From assembly GCF_000264295.1 (NCBI RefSeq), contig NZ_AJXT01000021.1, forward strand, positions 59,530-123,529: DNA of 64,000 nucleotides, read 5' to 3'. The notes beneath the pieces were generated by a model that searched no databases, was not told the origin of the DNA, and saw only the letters and a list, made by a program, of their open reading frames with translations. Every line of letters starts with the position of its first letter. Position 1 is the stretch's first letter. Source of the stretch: Rhodanobacter spathiphylli B39 (GTDB lineage Bacteria; Pseudomonadota; Gammaproteobacteria; Xanthomonadales; Rhodanobacteraceae). A program made the translations under genes and the position numbers. Of the stretch, positions 1-8,392 are shown piece after piece.

Positions 1-10
1 TCCCGGATCC

Positions 11-343
11 ATGGGCACCAAGACCGAAGTTGCAAAGAGCGATGCGCCGCCCAGGGCAACGTTGCAGCTGGTTCCGGGGACGGTGGACAGTTGCGAAGTC
101 GGAGCGACCATCGACCCCGTGGTCAGTTGGCAACGAATCGATCCCTCGATCAGGAGCACGAGGGTGACTACCGACAATCCTGCAAACCCCGAGGAAAAGC
201 TCTTTGCCAAGGCGGGGTTTGGCGGCAGTTCGCGGGCCGGCAATTGGGTCGTTGCAGGCACCAGGTTCCATGTCTACGACGATCAAACCGGTGTGGAGCT
301 GGTTTCCTATACGGTGAAGACCGGGAAGAACTGTGCGAACTGA
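11..343 (+). CDS. Small two-cysteine protein, possibly 5'-truncated by the window edge
   Basis: No family recognised. The frame is still open back to base 2, so the real gene may begin before the window and this may be only its C-terminal part. The 110 readable residues hold two cysteines (C28 and C108), framing a probably beta-rich stretch. The pattern Cys, Trp about 12 residues later, Gly-rich middle, G-x-W, an Asp-x-x-Gly turn and T-x-x-x-Cys near the end recurs in the lipoprotein at 2109-2477. I infer the two are paralogous and that both act outside the cytoplasm with a disulfide. The gene lies upstream of the acyltransferase on the same strand, which hints at a shared role in surface-glycan modification, but nothing in the sequence proves that. 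Confidence 0.55.
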   Translation: MGTKTEVAKSDAPPRATLQLVPGTVDSCEVGATIDPVVSWQRIDPSIRSTRVTTDNPANPEEKLFAKAGFGGSSRAGNWVVAGTRFHVYDDQTGVELVSYTVKTGKNCAN

Positions 344-571
344 GGAATGAGCGCTTGCTCATCATCGGATATCGAACGCCGGAGGAACGGGGGCGGAGCA
401 TGACGACCGCCCAGCATTGCTTCATGAGTCAGTACAGCCGGGCCGCGGCGCGGAGCCCATGCATGCCTGCTCGGGCGAATGCGCGTGCCGCGACGCTCGT
501 GCATGGCTTCATCGATAATGCAGCGTCAAGGAAAGAATGTGGATACGCCTGTGGGTAGCGGTACTGATTTC
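344..571. other. Spacer before the acyltransferase gene
   Basis: There is no supported gene here. A short hairpin (ATGAGC, four-base loop, GCTCAT, near 347-362) follows the first ORF without a T tract. The reading frame of the downstream acyltransferase stays open back to 479, so the spacer may be shorter if an upstream start is used. Confidence 0.4.
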
Positions 572-1654
572 ATGACGAAGCGGCGGGGCCGCTGGATGTT
601 TCGTCACTTCGATCGGCTGTGGGCCTTTCTTCGCAGTTCAATCACCGTGGAAGAGGGTCTGGCTCGCCGCCAGGACAATTTCCTCGTGCTGCGCATCGCC
701 GCGGCAGCGGCCGTCATCTACGGGCATGCGTCCGCCATTGCGCCATCGGTTGGCACAAGAGACATTTTCGTAAGGCTGGGCTGGGGGATCTACAGTGGCG
801 ACATCGCTGTAAACATCTTCTTTCTGATCAGCGGCTTTCTTGTGACTGGCAGCTACATCCGCCAGCGTAGCTTCTACAAGTTTGCGAAAGCGCGCATTCT
901 CCGGGTCTATCCCGCATTCGTGTTGAATGTAGTGCTGCTGGCCACAGTGTACGGATTGATGTTTACCAGCTTGCCATCCGCCGAGTATCTGCACCATGGC
1001 GGCGTGTGGAATTACATCGCCACCAACCTGAAGATGTCGTCCAACATGGTCTGGACTTTGCCTGGCGTGTTTGAGGATGGCGCAAAGACAGCCGCCATCA
1101 ATGGTGCGCAATGGACCCTGCCCGCTGAAGTGCGGATGTATGTTCTGCTTGGAATCTTGGGCGCGATTGGCCTGTTTGCGTCAGTTCGAGTCGCTACCCT
1201 GGTGCTGGCGGCGCTGTTTCTGACGGGGCTGGTCCACCCGGAACTTTTTCCGTTGAACCAGACCTGGCTCCGGCTGGCGGGGTACTTCATGCTGGGTGTA
1301 TGCATATATCTGCATCGCGCCAGCATTCGGGTCAGCCTGGAACTGGTGGTGGCGCTTGTGCTGGCCGCGGTGCTGGTGCGGCATTTGCCGCCCTACCCGA
1401 TGGTTTTCGCACTGGCCCTGGCTGGTGTGGTGGGGTTCATTGCCTATCTGATGCCCCCGTGGCGCTGGCTGGAACGCTTTGGTGATCCGTCCTATGGAAT
1501 CTATCTTTGGGGCTGGCCGTGCCAGCAGGCAGTTGCCCATATCTTCCCGGGCGCGGGACTGACTCTGCACGTGGGTTCGTCGTTGGCAATGGCGACGGTA
1601 ATGGGATACGGGTCGTGGACGTTGCTTGAGAAGCAAATGCTGCGCCTGAAATGA
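572..1654 (+). CDS. Acyltransferase family 3 membrane protein
   Basis: This is a polytopic inner-membrane O-acyltransferase of the acyltransferase-3 family, which moves acetyl or other acyl groups onto sugars of exopolysaccharide, O-antigen or peptidoglycan. Family hallmarks are visible: an early helix ending in YGH (the conserved His), FFLISGF, a cytoplasmic R-I-L-R-V-Y-P loop, the LPAE-x-x-x-Y segment, and SYGIYLWGWP near the C-terminus. There are about ten membrane helices and no SGNH esterase domain. At 360 residues it has the usual single-domain length. The start at 572 (MTKRRG) is chosen because it gives a short basic N-terminus just before the conserved core; the frame stays open to 479 and 596 is also possible, and none has a strong ribosome site. 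The acceptor is unknown; the two-cysteine proteins on both sides and the phosphoglycerol transferase suggest an envelope glycan. Confidence 0.85.
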   Translation: MTKRRGRWMFRHFDRLWAFLRSSITVEEGLARRQDNFLVLRIAAAAAVIYGHASAIAPSVGTRDIFVRLGWGIYSGDIAVNIFFLISGFLVTGSYIRQRSFYKFAKARILRVYPAFVLNVVLLATVYGLMFTSLPSAEYLHHGGVWNYIATNLKMSSNMVWTLPGVFEDGAKTAAINGAQWTLPAEVRMYVLLGILGAIGLFASVRVATLVLAALFLTGLVHPELFPLNQTWLRLAGYFMLGVCIYLHRASIRVSLELVVALVLAAVLVRHLPPYPMVFALALAGVVGFIAYLMPPWRWLERFGDPSYGIYLWGWPCQQAVAHIFPGAGLTLHVGSSLAMATVMGYGSWTLLEKQMLRLK

Positions 1655-2108
1655 TGCTCGCAGCGGGCTTCTGTCGGAACCGACCGAAACTTCCGCCGGG
1701 CTGCGCGAACGGACTCTGTCGCTCCAGCTGACATCGACGTAGCCTGCGAGCCTTCGCAGCCAAGACCAGGGGGATTTGCGGAAGTTGTCGTTCTGCGGCG
1801 TCGCGCAATCAGCGCCGGATCGAGCCGGTCCGGCATGGTTGAAGGGGCTCGAATCGACCTGCCACGGCGCTGTGGCTTGGCTTTGCATTTGTCACAGCGT
1901 GGCTTCCCAGTCACCCTTCCTTGCCGTCGAATTTGGATGCGACCTTGCGGGGTTGGAGGCAGGAGCGTCAAAAGGAACGGTTGACGACGCTTCGAAAGGA
2001 GCATGCCGGACGAAGTCGGCCCGCGGAAAGATTCCATTTCACGCAGACGGATGCATCTGTGGTCGCAGGCATCCTTCCCCCAGGGGGCTTGTTGCGATTG
2101 AGCGCTGA
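1655..2108. other. 454-bp gap without a supported gene
   Basis: Several frames are open on both strands, but none has a ribosome site or recognisable protein pattern. The plus-strand reading from 1921 to 2133 is the most protein-like of them but runs into the convergent lipoprotein gene. No repeat, tRNA or clear terminator was seen. Confidence 0.5.
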
Positions 2109-2477
2109 TCAATCGGGCGTGGCCGTCCCCTGACTACGTTGACTGCACGGTTCCGTGGTCATGGTTCTTCTCGCCAGGAGCGCGCCATTGCCGTCTCGAA
2201 GTGAAAGGGATGACCCGTCAAACATCCACTTGCCTGTATCGGCTTGTCCACTGGTTCCGCCGCCGGTCCACAGCGTCTCCGGCAAGCCAACCCCATTCAC
2301 GTAGATGCTTATGGGTTTGGGAGTCGTTGCCGGGACGCTCCACCTGACATGGACAGCCACGCGGGTGCCCTGGCATTCGGAAAAGTGTTGCGGACTCAGA
2401 TCGAATTCCACGCGATGACAACCGGAGAGGAGAGCCGCGGTGGAAAACGCGAAAGCGGACCATTTCCATGCACTCAC
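2109..2477 (-). CDS. Small two-cysteine lipoprotein, paralogue of the 11-343 protein
   Basis: This is a 122-residue protein with a lipoprotein signal: a short hydrophobic stretch ends in the lipobox L-S-G-C with the lipidated Cys at position 20, and the following His-Arg does not look like an inner-membrane retention signal. After cleavage it holds C35 and C111, about 76 residues apart, in the same pattern as the ORF at 11-343 (Cys, VRW, Gly-rich loop, G-K-W, D-x-x-G-A-L-L, T-x-x-P-C). Function is unknown; I infer a paralogous disulfide-stabilised envelope domain. It starts at a GTG that overlaps the stop of the upstream phosphoglycerol transferase by four bases (GTGA), so the two are very probably translationally coupled and act on the same surface substrate. 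Confidence 0.75.
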   Translation of the reverse strand: MSAWKWSAFAFSTAALLSGCHRVEFDLSPQHFSECQGTRVAVHVRWSVPATTPKPISIYVNGVGLPETLWTGGGTSGQADTGKWMFDGSSLSLRDGNGALLARRTMTTEPCSQRSQGTATPD

Positions 2478-4306
2478 GGGTTGGTCACCCCGGTTGCGGC
2501 GCAGAACGACTGCCTTGCGCTTTCCTTGACATTCCCGGGCATCGCCTCACCTCGCAGGTAAAGTCTCGAAAGGGATTCGATGCCTTCGAGAGTTTCCCTG
2601 TCCAGCGATGCCATTCGGCGCTCTGCCTGGTGCCGCTGCGCCTTCTGGATCATGGCGTAGTAATCGTTTCCCTGGCCTGCAAAGCTGCATAGGATCGTGC
2701 CGCCGGTCATCCAGGAGTAAATGGGTTGGCCTGGCATCTTGAGCCCAAGGTTCGACACCATGACCCACGGCACCATTTGGGTCGATGCCGGTTGATGGTC
2801 GTCAAATCCGCCCGCGGCGGTATAGACCTTCGAAAAGCCGGGGAGATGGTCCCCGTAGAAGACGAGAATATACGGACGCTTTCGTCGCTCGAGGTAATCC
2901 CAGAGACGCCCAAGTTCGTGGTCGGCGTGGTGGATGTGATACGCGTAGTTGCGGTATTCCTTGGCGGCATTTTCCGGCCACGTCGACGGAACCGGGATGG
3001 AATCACGCATGGCCTTGTCCAGAACGGGATTTTCCAGGTAAGGGCCGTGACCCTCCATGCTTATCCCCATGATGAACACGGGGCGGCTTTCCCGATCCAG
3101 CAGCTGCTCCATTTTTTCCGTGAACGAGGAATCGGCAATCGCCCAGCCGTCCTCGGGCGCATCGGCCGGGAAGTCCTTGCGGCTGTAGAAGGCATCGAAA
3201 CCCATGGATTGGAATGTCCGCTCACGATTCCAGAAATTGGCATCGTTGGGATGGACGGCGTATGCAAGATACCCTTGCGTTTTGAGCACGCGGACCAGGC
3301 TCGGCATGGTCTTGTCGTGGATCTGGAGATAGGGAAATTCGATTTTTGGAAAGGCCGCCAGAGGAACGCTGGTCAGGGTTTCAAATTCGGTGCGCAATGT
3401 GCCGCCGCCGAACGTGGGGACCCTCATCTGACCCACCGAGCCGGCCAGGCGCGCTCTCGCCAGCACGGGCAGGAGTCGGCTGGTGTCGTCGATCCCTGCA
3501 AGCGTCGAAGGATCGAAGTACGACTCGCTTTGTATGACGATGATATCGGGCTTCTGCGAGGCGACGGGCGAAGGTGCGCCGGCGTCGGGAACCTCCAGCC
3601 TGGCGAGACGCGTGATGGCGGCGTTGTCGACAGGTTCGCGCAGTGCAGTGGAGGATTCGATGGCCTGGTAGACAAGTGTGCCCAGCAACCCCGCATGGAG
3701 CTCGGAGGCTGCCGGAGCCCATGGAGCGATGCGGAGGACATTTCGGTCATAGAGTTTGCGCGCAGGCGAAACGCCTCGATACAGACCGAAAGCGACAAGA
3801 GCCAGAAGCAGAGCGCTCACGATACGGGAGAGTCGCTTCAGGTTCAGCAGCGGGCGTTCCCAGAAATACATTCCACCGAGGATCACCAGCGAAACGACTG
3901 CGAACAGGAAGATCCTGGCCGACAGATAGTGGGACAGCAGGTGGATGACGGATGCGTTTACCTGTCGAAGAAAGTAGACGTCGCTGAAGGCGATCGGTTG
4001 CTGAAGGGTTTCAAGCTTGATGGCGTTTATTCTGTACACGGCTCCCATCAGTGCGGAAACGATCAACGACGTGAAGATCACCCGTCGACTGACCACGAGT
4101 ACCATGAAAAACAGCAGAACCACCGGAACGGAGTTTGCGATGAACCCCAGGCTTCCCGCGTAAGTGAGCAGCTGGAGATGAAGCGAACGCCTGTCCGTCG
4201 CCCAGGTCGCCAGGCAGAGGAGCATGACCAGCAGGACGACCACGGAGCTTCGCGCCAGTCGCGAAGTATGAAAACGGTCGGCGATGCGCCTCTTCAGGCT
4301 GATCAT
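2474..4306 (-). CDS. LTA synthase family phosphoglycerol/phosphoethanolamine transferase
   Basis: Membrane-anchored alkaline-phosphatase-superfamily enzyme related to MdoB/OpgB and LtaS, which moves a polar head group from a phospholipid to a glycan outside the inner membrane. About five membrane helices fill residues 15-190 and a periplasmic sulfatase-like domain follows. Visible catalytic elements are ESYFDP (metal ligand, about residue 262), [10 protein letters not shown] with the presumed Thr nucleophile (about 305), an E-G-H-G-P-Y motif, and YGDHLPG late in the domain. The start at 4306 (MISLKR) puts a basic N-terminus right before the first helix; the frame stays open to 4351 and neither start has a clear ribosome site. 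It overlaps the downstream lipoprotein gene by four bases. Substrate could be osmoregulated glucan or another envelope polymer; the family call is firm, the acceptor is not. Confidence 0.85.
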   Translation of the reverse strand: MISLKRRIADRFHTSRLARSSVVVLLVMLLCLATWATDRRSLHLQLLTYAGSLGFIANSVPVVLLFFMVLVVSRRVIFTSLIVSALMGAVYRINAIKLETLQQPIAFSDVYFLRQVNASVIHLLSHYLSARIFLFAVVSLVILGGMYFWERPLLNLKRLSRIVSALLLALVAFGLYRGVSPARKLYDRNVLRIAPWAPAASELHAGLLGTLVYQAIESSTALREPVDNAAITRLARLEVPDAGAPSPVASQKPDIIVIQSESYFDPSTLAGIDDTSRLLPVLARARLAGSVGQMRVPTFGGGTLRTEFETLTSVPLAAFPKIEFPYLQIHDKTMPSLVRVLKTQGYLAYAVHPNDANFWNRERTFQSMGFDAFYSRKDFPADAPEDGWAIADSSFTEKMEQLLDRESRPVFIMGISMEGHGPYLENPVLDKAMRDSIPVPSTWPENAAKEYRNYAYHIHHADHELGRLWDYLERRKRPYILVFYGDHLPGFSKVYTAAGGFDDHQPASTQMVPWVMVSNLGLKMPGQPIYSWMTGGTILCSFAGQGNDYYAMIQKAQRHQAERRMASLDRETLEGIESLSRLYLRGEAMPGNVKESARQSFCAATGVTNP

Positions 4307-4399
4307 GATTCCATGTCTGGCCAACCCGGCCCGGCAAGAGGCGTCATGCATGCATGTCCATGAGAAAAATTTCCTTGAGCTTCATGTCCGCAACGCCCC

Positions 4400-5344
4400 T
4401 CAGCCCAGTGCCTGTTCCAGCTCCGGGATGATCTTGAACAGGTCACCCACCAGGCCGAAGTCGGCGATTTCGAAGATCGGCGCCTCGGCATCCTTGTTGA
4501 TCGCCACGATGGTGCCGGCGTCCTTGATGCCGGTGAGGTGCTGGATGGCGCCGGAGATGCCGATCGCCATGTACAGCTCGGGCGCGATGATCTTGCCGGT
4601 CTGGCCGACCTGCAGGTCGCTGGGCACGTAGCCGGCGTCGACGGCGGCGCGCGAGGCGCCCACGGCTGCGCCGATCCGGTCGGCGAACTTGAAGATGATG
4701 TCGAAGTTTTCCTTCGAGCCCACGCCGCGGCCGCCAGAGACGACCTTGCTCGCGCTCTGCAGGTCGGGGCGGTCGCTGCTGCCCTGCTTCAGTTCGATGA
4801 AGCGTGTATGCGCGGGCAGGGCGACGTCGATGGCCAGTGCCTCGACCGGCGCGCTGCCGGTGCCGGTGGCGGCGGCCGGCCACGAGGCCGAGCGGATGGT
4901 CGCCACGACGGTGTGGGCGGCATCGGCCTCGACCGTGATGATGGCGTTGCCGGCGTAGATCGGGCGCTTGAAGGTGTGCGCGGCCTCGACGCTCATCACG
5001 TCGCTGACCTGGGCCACCCCGAGCAGGGCGGCGACGCGCGGGGCGATGTCCTTGCCGAACGTGGTGGACGGCACGAACACGTGGCTGTAGCCGGCGGCGG
5101 CCTTGGCGATCTGCGGCGCCAGCACGGCGGCCAGCGGATGCGCGTTCTCGGGCCTGGCGACGGTGAGCACGCGGCTCACGCCGTCGATCTGCGCGGCCTC
5201 GGCAGCGATCGCATCGGGTGCGTCCGACAGCACCAGCACGTCGATCGCCTCGCCCTTGACGGCGACGGCAGCGCTCACGGCGCGTGCGGTGGCGGAGTTG
5301 AGTTTGCCGCCGAGGTGTTCGGCGATGACCAGGATCTTGCTCAT
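4400..5344 (-). CDS. etfA: Electron transfer flavoprotein alpha subunit
   Basis: Large subunit of the soluble ETF heterodimer. It carries the FAD that takes electrons from acyl-CoA and other dehydrogenases and hands them to ETF-ubiquinone oxidoreductase. The 314-residue length is normal. The N-terminal domain starts [10 protein letters not shown]; the C-terminal FAD-binding domain shows the family signatures [31 protein letters not shown] and [17 protein letters not shown] good ribosome site (GAGG) precedes the ATG. It follows etfB by 79 bases on the same strand and is surely co-transcribed. The likely electron acceptor, ETF-QO, is encoded 5 kb upstream in the same orientation, and a FadE-type dehydrogenase lies at 37.6 kb. 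Confidence 0.97.
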   Translation of the reverse strand: MSKILVIAEHLGGKLNSATARAVSAAVAVKGEAIDVLVLSDAPDAIAAEAAQIDGVSRVLTVARPENAHPLAAVLAPQIAKAAAGYSHVFVPSTTFGKDIAPRVAALLGVAQVSDVMSVEAAHTFKRPIYAGNAIITVEADAAHTVVATIRSASWPAAATGTGSAPVEALAIDVALPAHTRFIELKQGSSDRPDLQSASKVVSGGRGVGSKENFDIIFKFADRIGAAVGASRAAVDAGYVPSDLQVGQTGKIIAPELYMAIGISGAIQHLTGIKDAGTIVAINKDAEAPIFEIADFGLVGDLFKIIPELEQALG

Positions 5345-5423
5345 GGGGTTTTCCTCAAACTTGGAGCGTGGGAGCTTTATTTGAAAGTCCGGCCATGGAT
5401 GGCCGGGGCCTGATCAGGGACGA

Positions 5424-6170
5424 TCACAAAAGCCCTTTCTGCTTCAGCGCGGCGACCAGTTCGGCCGCGTCCTTTACCATCACGCCCTTGCTGCGCTTGG
5501 CCGGCGCGGCATGGTGGGTGGTCTTGAGGTGGTCGTGTGCCTCGACGCCGAGCGAGCCGAACTCGATCGTGTCGATCGGCTTGCTCTTGGCCTTCATGAT
5601 GTCGGGCAGCTTGATGAAGCGCGGCTCGTTGAGGCGCAGGTCGGTGGTGATCACCGCGGGAAGCTCGGCCTCGATCACTTCCAGGCCGGCGTCCACCTCG
5701 CGCGTCACCGTGGCCTTGCCGTCGGCGATCTCGACCTGGCTGGCGAAGGTGGCCTGCGGGCGGTCCCACAGCGCGGCCAGCATCTGGCCGGTCTGGTTGG
5801 CATCGTCGTCGATCGCCTGCTTGCCCAGGATCACCAGCCCCGGCTGCTCCTTCTCGATCAGCTTCAGGAACACGCGGGCGGCGGTCAGAGGCTGCACGGC
5901 ATCGGCGGTGGTCACGTGGATGGCGCGATTGGCGCCCATCGCCAGGCCGTTGCGCAGGTGCGCGGTGAGATCGGCCGGGCCGATGCCGACCACGATCACC
6001 TCGTCGGCGACGCCTTTCTCGCGCAGCCGCAGCGCCTCTTCCAGCGCAATGTCGTCGAACGGATTGGCCGAGAGCTTCACGCCGTCGGTGACCACGCCGC
6101 TGCCGTCGGGTTTGACCTGGATGCGCACGTTGTAATCAACGACGCGCTTGTAGCCGACCAGAATTTTCAT
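5424..6170 (-). CDS. etfB: Electron transfer flavoprotein beta subunit
   Basis: Small ETF subunit, 248 residues, normal for the family. It forms the AMP-binding half of the heterodimer and contributes the recognition loop for partner dehydrogenases. Diagnostic stretches are MKILVGYKRVVDYN at the N-terminus, NPFDDIALEEALRL, GKQAIDDDANQTGQM (nucleotide-binding region) and the LPAVITTDLRLNEPRF beta-subunit signature. The ATG has a clear ribosome site (AAGGAA, seven bases upstream). A TAGAAT hexamer at 6221-6226 on the minus strand may be the -10 of the etfBA promoter, although no convincing -35 accompanies it. The gene pair follows two glycan-assembly genes rather than the etf-QO gene directly, which is unusual. 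Confidence 0.97.
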   Translation of the reverse strand: MKILVGYKRVVDYNVRIQVKPDGSGVVTDGVKLSANPFDDIALEEALRLREKGVADEVIVVGIGPADLTAHLRNGLAMGANRAIHVTTADAVQPLTAARVFLKLIEKEQPGLVILGKQAIDDDANQTGQMLAALWDRPQATFASQVEIADGKATVTREVDAGLEVIEAELPAVITTDLRLNEPRFIKLPDIMKAKSKPIDTIEFGSLGVEAHDHLKTTHHAAPAKRSKGVMVKDAAELVAALKQKGLL

Positions 6171-6281
6171 CTGTGATTCCTTGCCTCGTGAACTGTCCCT
6201 GCCGGGACCCGGGAACGCCCATTCTAACCGCCATCAAACATTCGTACGAAACGGGCGGGCCTGCGGCGATGCGACGCGGTC

Positions 6282-8342
6282 TCAGCCACTTCGCCGGGCA
6301 TAGGGATACGGTCCGGGGACGGTGTCGGCCAGCCCCAGCAGCCCGGCCGCGCTTTTCACGGTGAATCCCCCGCTGCGCGCGGCGAGACTGAACACCCGCT
6401 CGATCGCATGGGCCAGCGTGCCATCGAGCTGGCCCGCCTCCGGCTCGAAGCCCGCCATTTCCAGGTGCGCGTCGAGCAGCGGGCGAAACGCCGCCGGCCG
6501 CACCCAGAACATGCTGCCGGCGATGAAACGGTCGGTCTCCACGTCCGGCGCCGCAATGCCCAGGCGCCGGGTGAGGTAGTCGACGTTGTCCTGGTTGGCG
6601 CCCCAGTAGTAGTCCAGCGGTTGCAGATGCCCTTCGGCATGCACCACGCCCAGCTCCGCGTCGTCGCGGAAGGCGGCGGCGATGCGACTGGCCCGTTCCG
6701 GCGCGAGCAGCTTGTCGAGCAGTTCGCGGCGCCAGGCCTCACCGTCCTGGCGATGGGTGGAGCGCTTGCCGTGCAGCTTGAGCACCGTGGTCACGCCTTC
6801 GTCGAGCAGGCGGTTGGCCACGTGCAGGAACGGCAGGATGTCGCGCCCGCGGTTCTCGAACACGTCGATCTCGGCGTCCAGGCCAAGTTGACCGGCGCGC
6901 TCGCGCACCGCCTGTTCGCGCTCGTGCGCGGTGGTGATCACGAGGCGCCAGTCGATGGTGCTGGCGCGCAGCGCGGCGACCAGCTCGTCCAGCAGTTCGG
7001 GGTACCAGATGTGGATCACCGCGCAGGGTCGCGCGTCCGGGGTCGCTTCAGCCTGCAGTGCGTTGCGGGTGGCTTCGAGCCAGGCGTGGCCGAGGCGTCT
7101 GTCCGGTTCCAGCACCGCGCCTTCGGCCCATTCGTTCCAGGCGTTGACGAAGACCAGCGGTTGCGCCGGAAAGCGCCGTCGCGCGGTGGCCACCGCATGA
7201 CGCAACCAGTCGCGGTAGCCGCGTGGCGAGGCATGCGCGAACACCCGGCCGCGCCCGCTGCGCCGCGGCTCGTTGTCCCAGCCCGGGTTGACCGCGGGAT
7301 AGCGCGGATACGGCGGATCGGCTTGCGCCATCGACTGCCGGGCCAGTTCGCGCCAGTCATGCACGTCGCCGTGATAGTCCGGATTGAGCAGGCGTTGCCT
7401 GGCCGTGATCGGGTCGAGCGTGGTGTTGTTCGGCGGGAATTCGACGGCGGCATCGAAACCGATCGTGCGCGGATCGACGCGATCGAAACTCTGCACGTAT
7501 GCCAGCTGGATCTCGCCGATGCCGTTGACGCGGCACCACTCGCGCCAGCGCGCGGCGGTGGCCTTGGCGTCCGGCAGCAAGCCGGGCCGATAGACCAGCA
7601 ACAGCGGCTTGCCGTCCACGCGCAGATAACGCGGGTCGGCGAGATAGCGTGCGACATGCGCGATGAAGGCAAGGTCGTCCGCGGCGCTGTGTTGCTGGCC
7701 GATCAGGACATCGTCCGCACGACCGTCCCAGCGGCGCGACCAGTTCTCGTTCGCCCAGCACAGGCACAGCGGCAGATCGAGCGCGGGATCGGCCAGCCAT
7801 TGCCGCAGCGGCTGCTCCAGCAGGGTCTTGCCGGCGAACCAGTAGAAATAGCTGCAGAACGCACCGACGCCGTACTCGCGGGCCAGCGTCATCTGCTGGC
7901 GCATGACGTCGGGCTGGCGCAGGTCATAGAAGCCCAGTTCGCCGGGCAGGCGAGGCTGCGCGTGTCCCTCGAATTGCGGCAGGGCGCGGGTCACGTTGTG
8001 CCACTCGGTGAAGCCGGCGCCCCACCAGGCGTCGTTCTCCGCAATCGGATGGAACTGCGGCAGGTAGAACGCGACCACGGTGGCGGGCAGCGATGCCGGC
8101 AGGTTGCCGGCGCGATGCGGCGCGAAGCCGATGGCGCGTGCGTCCGCGCTGGTGCGCAGCCGGTGTTCGACCTGCGAGCCGCTGCCCGCCTGGCCGCGCG
8201 GACCGGGCGGCAGCAGATCGGCGTGGCGGTCCAGAAATCGCTGGCGCAGCCGGTCACGCGTGGTCGCCGGCATCGGCGTGAGGCGGAAGCCGGCACGCAG
8301 CGCGGTGAACAGGAGTCGCTTGGCGAAATGAGAGGAGGGCAT
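6282..8342 (-). CDS. WbsX-like glycosyltransferase fused to a rhamnan-synthesis (RgpF-like) domain
   Basis: A 686-residue cytoplasmic protein for polysaccharide or O-antigen assembly. Residues about 85-440 match the WbsX type: VVAFYLPQFHPIAEND, WWGAGFTEW, CWANENWSRRWDG and VFVNAWNEWAEGAVLEPD are characteristic. Residues about 450-680 match the RgpF type: HIWYPELL, ENRGRDILPFL, KLHGKRS and the FIAGSMFWVRP segment. Fusions of these two modules are common in surface-polysaccharide clusters. The start at 8342 is the first ATG of the frame and lacks a strong ribosome site. The stop of the preceding glycosyltransferase gene is only 50 bases upstream, so the two are likely one unit. Donor and acceptor sugars cannot be read from the sequence. 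Confidence 0.85.
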   Translation of the reverse strand: MPSSHFAKRLLFTALRAGFRLTPMPATTRDRLRQRFLDRHADLLPPGPRGQAGSGSQVEHRLRTSADARAIGFAPHRAGNLPASLPATVVAFYLPQFHPIAENDAWWGAGFTEWHNVTRALPQFEGHAQPRLPGELGFYDLRQPDVMRQQMTLAREYGVGAFCSYFYWFAGKTLLEQPLRQWLADPALDLPLCLCWANENWSRRWDGRADDVLIGQQHSAADDLAFIAHVARYLADPRYLRVDGKPLLLVYRPGLLPDAKATAARWREWCRVNGIGEIQLAYVQSFDRVDPRTIGFDAAVEFPPNNTTLDPITARQRLLNPDYHGDVHDWRELARQSMAQADPPYPRYPAVNPGWDNEPRRSGRGRVFAHASPRGYRDWLRHAVATARRRFPAQPLVFVNAWNEWAEGAVLEPDRRLGHAWLEATRNALQAEATPDARPCAVIHIWYPELLDELVAALRASTIDWRLVITTAHEREQAVRERAGQLGLDAEIDVFENRGRDILPFLHVANRLLDEGVTTVLKLHGKRSTHRQDGEAWRRELLDKLLAPERASRIAAAFRDDAELGVVHAEGHLQPLDYYWGANQDNVDYLTRRLGIAAPDVETDRFIAGSMFWVRPAAFRPLLDAHLEMAGFEPEAGQLDGTLAHAIERVFSLAARSGGFTVKSAAGLLGLADTVPGPYPYARRSG

Positions 8343-8392
8343 GACGGAGGATCAGGGGCAATGCCGCAGCATCGACGCTGGAAGAGCGGTGG

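Noticed and set aside
1776..2108. Plus-strand ORF of 110 codons in the gap after the acyltransferase
   Set aside because: It has no ribosome site, an unlikely composition and no recognisable motif.
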